A stretch of 64,000 nt of DNA from Saccharopolyspora aridisoli (GTDB taxonomy: Bacteria > Actinomycetota > Actinomycetes > Mycobacteriales > Pseudonocardiaceae): positions 1 to 64,000 of the forward strand of contig NZ_SMKV01000005.1 of NCBI RefSeq assembly GCF_004348445.1. Reading direction: 5' to 3'. Position numbers and translations under genes: made by a program. Below the pieces are notes generated by a model. That model did not search any database. It was not told the DNA's origin and worked only from the letters and a program-made list of their open reading frames with translations. Of the stretch, positions 23,858 to 31,604 are shown piece by piece (position 1 is the stretch's first letter; each line of letters opens with the position of its first letter).

Positions 23858-25141
23858 TTGACCCAGCGGCCCACACTGTTCGGGGCGGAGCTTCGACGAC
23901 TGCGGATCGAGGCCGGACTGTCGCTCTCCCGGCTCGCTGGAAATCTGCATTACAGCAAGGGCTACCTCAGCAAAATCGAAACCGGGAGCAAACGACCGAG
24001 TGCCGATTTCGCGCGTCGCTGCGATGCCGAGCTGAGCGCCGGGGGAAAGCTGTCCGAACTCGTTGGCGACCAGTCGCCGGAAACACCTCCGCCATCCGAG
24101 ATCACGACGAACGGTGACGAGGTGTGGGTGTTGCGACTCGATTCGAGCGGAAGCAGTTCTTTCCAACCGGTGGACCGCAGGAGCGTGCTGACCGCAGGTG
24201 CCGCGTCGGTGGTGGCGTTCGGGATGGGCGGTGCGCGCCCTGCGGTCGCCGAAACCGGTTCCGTGGAGCCGTTCCAGGTGATGTTCGAGCAGCTCCGCAA
24301 GCTCGGGCAGACCACGAGCCCTTCGGTGGTGTTGCCAGGCCTGATCGCGCAGACGCATTCGCTGCGCGCACTGGCGAACAACGCGAAGCCCCGGCAGGCG
24401 GCCGAGGTCCTGGCGCTGACGGCACGGTACGCGGAGTTCGCGGGCTGGATGACGCAGGAAGCAGGCGATGACCGGGCGGCGATGTGGTGGACCGACCGGT
24501 CCGTCGAGCTCGCCGAGGCCGGCGGCGACCGCAGGCTCGGCGCCTACGCGCTGGTGCGCCGCGCGCTGGTCAACCTCTACCGCCACGACGCGCGGCAGAC
24601 CATCGACGTCGCCCGGCTGGCCAGGCAGAACGCGCTCACCGACCACATCCGGGGCTGGGCCGCGCTGCACGAGGCCCAGGGGCATGCGCTGGCTGGCGAC
24701 TACGACGCGTGCATGCGCACCTTGGACATCGCTCGCGAACACCTCAACGCCGCGCGACCCGAGTCGGGACCGTCGCTGGGCCCCACGAACCTCAGCGATC
24801 CGGCCGCGATGGTCGCCGGCTGGTGCCTGCACGACCTGGGCCGCACTCGCGAGGCCAGCGAGGTCCTCGACCGCGAGGTCGACGCGCTGCCGGAGCAGGC
24901 GCTGCGTTCCCGCGCCCGCTACGGCATCCGCCGCGCCCTGTCCCACGCCACCGCGGGCGAGATCGAGCACGCCTGCGCGCTGGCCGCCGACACGCTGCCG
25001 ATCGTGGACGCCGTCACCTCGGCGACGGTGCTCACCGACCTGCGCAAGCTCAGCCAGCTGCTGGCCCGTCACCACCGCGTTCCCGCGGTCCAGGCCCTCC
25101 AACCCGCGCTGGTCGCCTCCCTTCACGACCAGAACGCCTGA
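23858..25141 (+). CDS. XRE-family regulator with large helical-repeat C-terminal domain
   Basis: A 427-residue protein. Residues about 8-62 are an XRE/Cro HTH (LAGNLHYSKGYLSKIETGSK). A linker follows, then an odd RRSVLTAGAASVVAFGMGG stretch (about 110-128) that looks like a Tat signal in mid-protein. Residues about 140-420 are TPR-like helices (RAALVNLYRHDARQTIDVAR). Such HTH-TPR proteins are common in actinobacteria. TTG 23858 is the only sensible start (GGAGGA just upstream; no other in-frame start after the last stop that keeps the HTH at the terminus). It lies 38 bases before the TIR gene and probably regulates or senses for it. Confidence 0.8.
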   Translation: MTQRPTLFGAELRRLRIEAGLSLSRLAGNLHYSKGYLSKIETGSKRPSADFARRCDAELSAGGKLSELVGDQSPETPPPSEITTNGDEVWVLRLDSSGSSSFQPVDRRSVLTAGAASVVAFGMGGARPAVAETGSVEPFQVMFEQLRKLGQTTSPSVVLPGLIAQTHSLRALANNAKPRQAAEVLALTARYAEFAGWMTQEAGDDRAAMWWTDRSVELAEAGGDRRLGAYALVRRALVNLYRHDARQTIDVARLARQNALTDHIRGWAALHEAQGHALAGDYDACMRTLDIAREHLNAARPESGPSLGPTNLSDPAAMVAGWCLHDLGRTREASEVLDREVDALPEQALRSRARYGIRRALSHATAGEIEHACALAADTLPIVDAVTSATVLTDLRKLSQLLARHHRVPAVQALQPALVASLHDQNA

Positions 25142-25179
25142 ACGCTCCCACCCCGCAACGGAAGAGGAGAGGAAGACCC

Positions 25180-25869
25180 GTGCCGGAGATCTTCGTCAAC
25201 TACCGCAGCGGCGACGGCGAGTTCGCCGCTGCCCACATCGAGACCTACCTGTCCGAGCGCTTCGGCGACGAGCTGGTGTTCCGCGACGCCAAGGGGGATC
25301 CGGGCGAGGACTACCGCTCACGCCTGCTCCGGGAGTCGGCCACCACCTCGGTCCTGCTCGTCCTGATGGGTGCCGACTGGGCGAAAGCCCGTGACGAGCA
25401 GGGGAACCTGCGCTTGGCGCAGGAGGACGACTTCACCCGGCTGGAGATCCTCAACGCGATGAAGGCAGGCGCGCGCGTGATCCCGGTCCATTGTGGACGT
25501 GGCCTTCCGCACCTCACGCCCGCCGACCTCCCCGAGGAGTTGGAGGCGCTGGCCTACCTCAACGCGCTGGACTTCGACGTCCGCAACGCGCAGGACGACC
25601 TGGACAGGCTCGCCCGCAGGCTGACCGCGCTCGTCCCCGCGCTCCACGACGACCACGCCGAACCGCCGCCGCGATCAGGCGATGTCCACAACCACAACTC
25701 GGGCAACGTGCACGGCACCTACATGCCGATGAGGGATCTCCACGGCGGCCTGACCATCGGCGGACCGCACGCCACCACCCACTTCAACGGGCCGACCTAC
25801 GGCAACCACCACAGCGGGTCGGGCAACCAGTTCAACCAGGGCGGTCCGAGCGGTGGTGACCGGCGATGA
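25180..25869 (+). CDS. TIR-domain protein with C-terminal amyloid-like signalling motifs
   Basis: A 229-residue protein. Residues 3 to about 125 are a TIR domain (TIR_2, PF13676): EIFVNYRSGDGEFAAAHIE, then VLLVLMGADW, DDFTRLEILNAMKAG and VIPVHC. E89 of TRLEIL sits where the catalytic glutamate of NAD-cleaving bacterial TIRs lies. The C-terminus is not globular: residues about 167-195 contain HNHNSGNVHGTYMP and RDLHGGLTIGG, resembling the RHIM-like bacterial amyloid signalling motif (BASS3 type), and residues 210-222 read HHSGSGNQFNQGG. GTG 25180 follows GGAGAGGAAG. The stop overlaps the next gene by four bases. Probable role: cell-suicide effector, by inference. Confidence 0.85.
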   Translation: MPEIFVNYRSGDGEFAAAHIETYLSERFGDELVFRDAKGDPGEDYRSRLLRESATTSVLLVLMGADWAKARDEQGNLRLAQEDDFTRLEILNAMKAGARVIPVHCGRGLPHLTPADLPEELEALAYLNALDFDVRNAQDDLDRLARRLTALVPALHDDHAEPPPRSGDVHNHNSGNVHGTYMPMRDLHGGLTIGGPHATTHFNGPTYGNHHSGSGNQFNQGGPSGGDRR

Positions 25870-27875
25870 ACGAGGACGAGGTTCCCGCCGGATCGGCGGC
25901 AACCCACTTCGAGGAGGAGGTCTCGGCCTCGTCGGTCCACACCGGGACCGGGGACATCTTCAACCTCTACGGCTCGGGCCACGAGAGCGTGATGAGCCGG
26001 GTCCGGGGCCCCCGCGTCACCTTCAAGCGCGACCTCAGGTGGAGCGAGCAGCGCTTCGTGGCCCCGCACGACCTCGACGGCGCGCGCGAGAAGCTCCGCG
26101 AGCACGGGACGGCGCTGCTGACCGGCCCGCCCGGCAGCGGGCGGAGCACCGCGGCCAAGGTGCTGGTCAACGAATCGGCCGGTGACGAGTCGCCCTACGC
26201 CCTGCTCACCGACGAGCCCTACGACCTGACCTGCCGCTTGGCCGACGTCCAGCTGCTGACCGATCACCGGCTCGTGCTCGACCTGCTGGACGCGAGCGAA
26301 GACGTGTTCCTGACCCGGATGCGCGAGCTCCCCGAGTTCCGGGCGCGGCTGGTGAACGCCAACGCACACCTCGTCGTGGTGGTGCCGAACGAGTTCGCGC
26401 ACCACCTCGGTGACGAATTGCGGCAGTTCACCGCACGCATCTCCCGGCCCGCCGGCGACAGGGTGCTGCGCAGGCACCTGGAAGCCGAAGGCCTGCACCC
26501 CACCCAGGACCAGCTGGATTCCGAGGACGTCGCCGCCGCCCTCGACCAGTCGATGGCGCAGATCAGCCACCTCGCAACGCGGATCATCGAGATCAGCCGC
26601 TACGCCCCGCACAGCCCGCTGGCCGATCTGCTCGCGGAGGCGATCTCCGAACAGGCCGACCGGCGCGATGAAGCCGCGAAGCTGGTCGAGCAGCGTCCGA
26701 CGGGACGTGAGCGCGCGATCCTGCTGGCATCGGCGATGTGCCAGGGCGCCTCGGCCGACGCGGTGTTCTTCGCTGCCCACCACCTCGTGGAGCTGCTGGG
26801 GCTCGACGGGTCCGAGGGACCCCGGCTGGAACAGCCCGGTTATCGAGGGCAGCTGAAGGACCTCGGCATCGACATCGCACCGCCGAACCGCGTCGACCTC
26901 GGCAGGTGGGACTTCGACCGGGCGCTGCTGGAGCACTTCTGGGACAACTACCCGGACCTGCGCCGGACCTACCGCCAGTGGGCGGACGAGGTCATCAAGA
27001 TGGACCTGCTGACCGGGGCCGATCGGGTCAGCCTGGTCGACCGGTTCACCGGGCAGGCGCTGCGCACGAACAGTCCCGATCACGTCATCTGGCTGGTGGA
27101 GCGATGGCTCGAACCGCGCAACCACCGGAGCAGGCCGCTGCGGGACTTCGGAGTGCAGGCTCTCACCAACGGTCTCAACGACATCCGCCACGGCAGGCAC
27201 TTCCGGCACTTGGTCTACGAGTGGTCGAAGGACTCCGGGCTGCCGGACGAGGTCGGGCAGGTACTGGTGACCGTCACCGCCAACCTGATCGCGCCCAACT
27301 ACCCGGACCAGGCGGTCGTGCGGTTGCACCACCGAGCCCGCAGGGAGAACGGTCTGGGCACCCCGACGGCGCAGGACGCGCTGCTGGACCTCACGGCGGG
27401 CAGCGACGCCCTGCTCCGGTTGTTGTTGCAGCGGCTGCGGATCGGCCTGCGACGACCGGAGCCGTGGGCCGCCGATTTCGCGGTGTTCGCACGGGCGGCC
27501 GACCCCCGCCGGCTCGTCGACACCACGCGGATGTCGCGACCGCTGGTTGCACGTCAGGAGGTCCGGGCGGATCTCGTGGCCTGCTGGCGCGCGCTGTTCG
27601 CGCACCGCTCGCGCCACACCCACCACCTGCTCGGCACCTGGCTCGCGACGGCAGGGTTGATCTCCAACGCGGACCTACTGCTGGCGATCCTCGTCGAGGC
27701 GGCGCAGGAATCGGTGGACGTGCTCGCGGAGTTGTACGTCGCCGGGCGGGATTGGAGCGAGACATCTCACGGCCAGCCGCACGTCGTGGTCCGGCTGTCG
27801 CAGCTGATCGATTCGGCTCAAGGGCTGCAGAACCAGGACTTCGCGTACCCACGACCCGAGGAGTTCGTGCGATGA
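25866..27875 (+). CDS. P-loop (STAND-like) protein, putative partner/receptor of the TIR effector
   Basis: A 669-residue soluble protein. The N-terminal tail (1-45) is flexible and carries VHTGTGDIFNLYG at 24-36, the same motif as the TIR protein's C-terminus. Residues about 60-260 look like a P-loop NTPase: Walker A is GPPGSGRS (87-94) with Arg in place of the usual Lys, a Walker B-like LVLDLLD lies at about 136-142 and LVVVVPNEF follows. Residues about 260-660 are Leu/Arg-rich helices, probably a repeat or sensor scaffold. It overlaps the TIR stop (ATGA) and the next gene (ATGA). I do not recognise a named family; a signalling ATPase of a conflict system fits best. Confidence 0.75.
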   Translation: MNEDEVPAGSAATHFEEEVSASSVHTGTGDIFNLYGSGHESVMSRVRGPRVTFKRDLRWSEQRFVAPHDLDGAREKLREHGTALLTGPPGSGRSTAAKVLVNESAGDESPYALLTDEPYDLTCRLADVQLLTDHRLVLDLLDASEDVFLTRMRELPEFRARLVNANAHLVVVVPNEFAHHLGDELRQFTARISRPAGDRVLRRHLEAEGLHPTQDQLDSEDVAAALDQSMAQISHLATRIIEISRYAPHSPLADLLAEAISEQADRRDEAAKLVEQRPTGRERAILLASAMCQGASADAVFFAAHHLVELLGLDGSEGPRLEQPGYRGQLKDLGIDIAPPNRVDLGRWDFDRALLEHFWDNYPDLRRTYRQWADEVIKMDLLTGADRVSLVDRFTGQALRTNSPDHVIWLVERWLEPRNHRSRPLRDFGVQALTNGLNDIRHGRHFRHLVYEWSKDSGLPDEVGQVLVTVTANLIAPNYPDQAVVRLHHRARRENGLGTPTAQDALLDLTAGSDALLRLLLQRLRIGLRRPEPWAADFAVFARAADPRRLVDTTRMSRPLVARQEVRADLVACWRALFAHRSRHTHHLLGTWLATAGLISNADLLLAILVEAAQESVDVLAELYVAGRDWSETSHGQPHVVVRLSQLIDSAQGLQNQDFAYPRPEEFVR

Positions 27876-28201
27876 CCAAGGAGAACCGGACCCTCTACAC
27901 CGGACTCGCGATCGCGGCGGCGATCCCGCTGGTCTTCGGGTGGCTGCTGGAATGGCCCGCGTGGGTGGTGGTTCCGCTGTTGGCGGCGGTGGGTTTCGGC
28001 GTGTTCAAGAAGTTGACCGGCGGGCTGCCGACCCCGTCGGACCACGTGGGTATGCTGCTCGACCAGCTCGGTCTGCACGGTGAGCGAAACGCCGTGCGGC
28101 GGCTGACCGCGCACCGCTTCGCCCGCTACATCGAGGCGGCCGGGCACCCCCAGGTGGCCGAGGACGTTCGTCGGCGTTTCGACGCCCCGGGCGAGCCGTG
28201 A
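27872..28201 (+). CDS. small membrane protein, third gene of the TIR operon
   Basis: A 109-residue protein with two closely spaced helices (LYTGLAIAAAIPLVFGWLL and WVVVPLLAAVGFGVF) and a basic soluble C-terminus (RNAVRRLTAHRFARYIEAA). The ATG overlaps the P-loop protein's stop by four bases, so all three genes are translationally coupled. It could anchor the complex or act as a membrane effector; no family recognised. No obvious terminator follows, but a new promoter starts at 28268. Confidence 0.7.
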   Translation: MTKENRTLYTGLAIAAAIPLVFGWLLEWPAWVVVPLLAAVGFGVFKKLTGGLPTPSDHVGMLLDQLGLHGERNAVRRLTAHRFARYIEAAGHPQVAEDVRRRFDAPGEP

Positions 28202-28267
28202 AGCGGACGGCGAAATGAGCACTTCGGGTGCTTGACATGATCGTGATCTTGAGCCAGGGCCGAGTTG

Positions 28268-28296
28268 TTGACCCTTTCAACGATCGACGTTACAGT
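28268..28296 (+). promoter_or_regulatory. probable vegetative promoter
   Basis: TTGACC (28268-28273), 17-base spacer, TACAGT (28291-28296). This is close to the actinobacterial main-sigma consensus and lies about 100 bases upstream of the molybdenum hydroxylase start. A small hairpin AGCAC-TTCGG-GTGCT at 28218-28232 precedes it. Confidence 0.6.
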
Positions 28297-28393
28297 TCCG
28301 CTGTTCGAAACGATCTGGATCTACATATTCCCAGGTCAGGCCCGTTTTCTGGCTGCCGGAACGAGCGAATTTCTCCGGCGGAAGGGGACCGAA

Positions 28394-30724
28394 GTGACGA
28401 CCGCAGACCGCTCCTCACCGCCCGATTCGCGGCCTTCCGAGTCCCACGCCGTCGGGCGGCGCGGTTTCCTCGGTTACGTCCTGGCCGCACCGACGCTGGT
28501 GGCCGCCGCCGACCTGAACCTGCGCGCTCCCGCCGCGGAAGCCCAAGGGCTGCCGCCAGTCCCCTCCCCCGCGATCGCAGAGATCACCGACCTCAGCGAC
28601 ATGCTGGAGCACTCCGCCGCTCCCACCGCGAACCTCATCACGGTCACGGTGAACACCGACGGCACCGTGTCCTTCGAGCTGCCGCGCGCCGAGGTCGGCC
28701 AGGGCATCACCACCTCCACCGCGATGCTCATCGCCGAAGAGATGGACGTGCCGGTCGAGGACGTCCACGTCACCCTCGCCGACGCCCGGCCGGAGCTGGT
28801 GTTCAACCAGATCACCGGCGGTTCCGGCACCACGCTGTCGACCTACGAGCCGATCCGCGTCGCCGCCGCCGTGGCGCGCGGGCGCCTGCTGCAGGCCGCC
28901 GCCGTCGAGCTGGAGCAGGCGGTGGCGACGCTGCGCCTCAAGCAGGGCATCATCACCGACCTGCTGGGCAACAGCATCGGCATCGGCACGCTCGCCACGA
29001 AGGCCGCGAGCGTGCGCACCGAGGAAGTTCCGGTGCAGCTCAAGGCGAACGAGAACTTCTCGGTCATCGGGACCCCCCACAACCGCGTGGACGCGCTCGC
29101 GGCGGTGACCGGCCGGAAGAAGTTCGCGATGGACCTCAAGATCCCGGGCGCCCTGCCGACGATGGTGTGCAGGCCGCCGACGCTCAACGGCGAGGTCGGT
29201 TCGGTGCGCAACACCGAAGCCGTGGCCACCATGCCGGGCGTCACCGACGTGGTCGCGATCTCGACCGGTGTCGCGGTGCGGGCGGAGACCTTCGGGCAGT
29301 GCATCGACGCGGTGCGCGCGCTGGAGGTCGACTGGAAACCCGGCACGGCCGAGGGCAAGTCGGACGCTTCAGTGCTCGACGAGTTGCGGGCGGCCGAGGT
29401 TCCGCTGGTGGAGTCGAAGGGCGAGGCCAGCGTCGAGGGTGACTTCACCTTCTTCTTCCGCAGCAACAGCGCGTTGGAGACCAACTGCGCGATCGCCGAC
29501 GTGCGACGGGACCGGGCCGAGATCTGGTCGGCCCAGAAGAACCCGATCGTCACCAAGGAGACCATCGCCGCGCAGTGCGGGATTCCGCTCGACGCGGTGA
29601 AGGTGCACGTCACCGAAGGCGGCGGATCGTTCGGGCGCAAGCTTTTCAACGACGGCGCCATGGAGGCCGCCGAGATCTCCCGCAAGATCGGCAAGCCGGT
29701 CAAGCTGATGTGGCACCGCGCCGACGACTCCCGCCAGGGCCGCACCCACCCGATGGCGACCTCGCGGGTGCGGGTGGGCGTCGCCGGGGACGGCGTGCTC
29801 AGCTACGAGCAGCGGCACACCAGCGTGTTCACCGACTTCAGCCACGGCTTCGGCGAGATCATCACCGCCAACGCGGCGAAGCTCCCGGTGGCCGACGCGT
29901 CGTTCTCGCAAACGATCTTCACCTTCACCCAGACGATGCCCTACGGCTTCGGGGCGACCACGCAGCTGCTCAACGAGACCGATCGCGGTTTCAACACCGG
30001 CAGCATGCGCAACATCTACTCCCCCGACGTCACCACCGCGCGGGAGCTGATCGTCGACCAGCTGGCCGCGAAGATGGGCGAGGACCCCTACCGGTTCCGG
30101 CAGCGGTTCCTGCAGGAGGAGCGGCTCAAGGCCGTCCTGGACCAGGTCGCCGAGGCAGGGCGGTGGGGCCGGTCGATGCCGGAGAACACGGCTCAGGGCA
30201 TCGCGGTGCACACCGAGTACCGGGCGACGATCGCGACGCTGGTGGAGATCGACTGCACGCCCGAGACGGTGAACCGGCCGATCCGCGACGCCGTCGCCGG
30301 CCCGCGCGTCACCAAGGCGGTCTGCGCGGTGGACATCGGGCTCGCGGTCAACCCGCGCGGCCTGGAGGCCCAGATCATGGGCGGCATCAACGACGGCATC
30401 GCCAACGCGCTGACCTCCAGCCTGCACCTGACCGACGGGTACTTCCTGGAAGCCAGCTGGGACAACTACTTCTACACCCGGCAGTGGAACTCGCCGCCGG
30501 AGCTGGAGATCATCATCATGCCGCCGACGACCGGCAAGCCCGGTGGCGCCGGTGAGCTCGGCGTCGCCTCGGCCCAGGCCGCGGTGGCCTGCGCCTACGC
30601 CCGCGCGACCGGTTCGGTACCCACGAGCTTCCCGATCAACCACGGCACGTTGTCGTTCGAGCCGAAGCCTAACGTGCCGCCGATCCCGGAGTCGCCCACC
30701 GACGGCCTGCGCCACGCGCAGTGA
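28394..30724 (+). CDS. molybdopterin-binding subunit of a Tat-exported aldehyde/isoquinoline-type oxidoreductase (IorB-like)
   Basis: A 776-residue large subunit of the xanthine oxidase family. The N-terminus has a twin-arginine signal (GRRGFLGYVLAAPTLVAAA, about 24-42), so the enzyme is exported folded. Molybdopterin motifs include RAEVGQGITTSTAMLIAEE, VTEGGGSFGRKLFNDGAMEA and the C-terminal GGAGELGVASAQAAVACAYA, where the Glu of GAGELG is the catalytic base of the family. The tandem-domain order matches IorB-type enzymes without an FAD subunit. GTG 28394 follows AAGGGGA. The iron-sulfur partner follows after 18 bases. The substrate may be an N-heterocycle or aldehyde. Confidence 0.87.
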   Translation: MTTADRSSPPDSRPSESHAVGRRGFLGYVLAAPTLVAAADLNLRAPAAEAQGLPPVPSPAIAEITDLSDMLEHSAAPTANLITVTVNTDGTVSFELPRAEVGQGITTSTAMLIAEEMDVPVEDVHVTLADARPELVFNQITGGSGTTLSTYEPIRVAAAVARGRLLQAAAVELEQAVATLRLKQGIITDLLGNSIGIGTLATKAASVRTEEVPVQLKANENFSVIGTPHNRVDALAAVTGRKKFAMDLKIPGALPTMVCRPPTLNGEVGSVRNTEAVATMPGVTDVVAISTGVAVRAETFGQCIDAVRALEVDWKPGTAEGKSDASVLDELRAAEVPLVESKGEASVEGDFTFFFRSNSALETNCAIADVRRDRAEIWSAQKNPIVTKETIAAQCGIPLDAVKVHVTEGGGSFGRKLFNDGAMEAAEISRKIGKPVKLMWHRADDSRQGRTHPMATSRVRVGVAGDGVLSYEQRHTSVFTDFSHGFGEIITANAAKLPVADASFSQTIFTFTQTMPYGFGATTQLLNETDRGFNTGSMRNIYSPDVTTARELIVDQLAAKMGEDPYRFRQRFLQEERLKAVLDQVAEAGRWGRSMPENTAQGIAVHTEYRATIATLVEIDCTPETVNRPIRDAVAGPRVTKAVCAVDIGLAVNPRGLEAQIMGGINDGIANALTSSLHLTDGYFLEASWDNYFYTRQWNSPPELEIIIMPPTTGKPGGAGELGVASAQAAVACAYARATGSVPTSFPINHGTLSFEPKPNVPPIPESPTDGLRHAQ

Positions 30725-30742
30725 GGACCTGGAGGAATTCTC

Positions 30743-31219
30743 GTGCCTGAGCACACCTTTCGACTCAACGATGAACAGGTCACCGTCGACGTCGCCGACG
30801 ACGTGCGGGTGCTGTGGGTGCTGCGCGACCTGCTGGGCGTGACCGGCCCGAAGTACGGCTGCGGCATCAACGTCTGCAAGGCATGCACCAGCCACATCAA
30901 CGGGAAAGCGTTCAACCCGTGCTCGGTCTCGGTCGGCGACATCTCCGCCGAGGACGAGATCACCACGATCGAGGGCCTGCCCGACACCGTCGACGCCGAA
31001 CTGCACCCGATGCAGCAGGCGTGGCTGGACCAGGACGTCGCGCAGTGCGGCTACTGCCAGCCGGGCCAGATCATGGCGGCGGTCGCCCTGGTGCGCCGCG
31101 CTGCCGCCGGGGGACGCCAGATCACCGAGGCGGACCTCGACACGATCCGCAACATCTGCCGCTGCGGCACTTACTTCCGGATCCGCGAGGCCATCAAGGC
31201 GGGCGCGGAGAAGATGTGA
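30743..31219 (+). CDS. (2Fe-2S)-binding small subunit (IorA-like)
   Basis: A 158-residue subunit with two 2Fe-2S clusters. The plant-type cluster uses YGCGINVCKACTSHINGKAF plus the Cys in FNPCSVSV, and the second uses CGYCQPGQ with CRCGTY. It forms the electron-transfer half of the molybdenum hydroxylase encoded just upstream. GTG 30743 follows GGAGGAA. The cysteine spacing CGINVCKAC is the IorA/aldehyde-oxidase form. No FAD subunit gene is present, so electrons probably leave to a cytochrome or other acceptor. A 16-bp-stem terminator follows immediately. Confidence 0.9.
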   Translation: MPEHTFRLNDEQVTVDVADDVRVLWVLRDLLGVTGPKYGCGINVCKACTSHINGKAFNPCSVSVGDISAEDEITTIEGLPDTVDAELHPMQQAWLDQDVAQCGYCQPGQIMAAVALVRRAAAGGRQITEADLDTIRNICRCGTYFRIREAIKAGAEKM

Positions 31220-31220
31220 C

Positions 31221-31267
31221 GCGTGGGGCGGTCGGGACCTCAGGTGCGACCCCCGACCGCCCCACGC
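31221..31267. terminator. strong hairpin terminator
   Basis: Perfect 16-bp stem GCGTGGGGCGGTCGGG / CCCGACCGCCCCACGC with a 15-base loop, one base after the small-subunit stop. Confidence 0.9.
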
Positions 31268-31604
31268 CGCAGAGCTGGCGACCACCGCAGGTGAGAGCGC
31301 TATGCTGGAGGTGCTGGCGGGCGCTCCGCGCTGGCACGTGGAGCATGCGAAACCCCGCGCGGCGGAGCCTCCGGTCCCAGCGGCCGGAGGCTTCCTCGGC
31401 CGGGGCGCCTGAGATGAAAGAGGCGCACCCGCGAGCTGCGCGCAATTCCCTCGTCACCCGCACCGCCGCGGGTCCTCAGCGGTTCCCTGGTGAGGAGGGG
31501 CGCAACGCCGTGCACTGGCACACATCAGTTGCGGACCCGGCACCAGGCAACCGCTGAGGCTCCGCCGCTCGCACCGCCAGGCGCGATGAGCGCGATCGGC
31601 AGTC
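31268..31604. other. intergenic region with two short, weakly supported frames
   Basis: Between a terminator and the convergent Nramp gene. Two frames lie head to tail on the plus strand: 31302-31412 (36 codons, MLEVLAGAPRWHVEHAKP start) and 31414-31557 (47 codons, MKEAHPRAARNSLVTRT start). Neither has a good ribosome site or a recognised product. A leader RNA or small peptide cannot be excluded. Confidence 0.3.
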
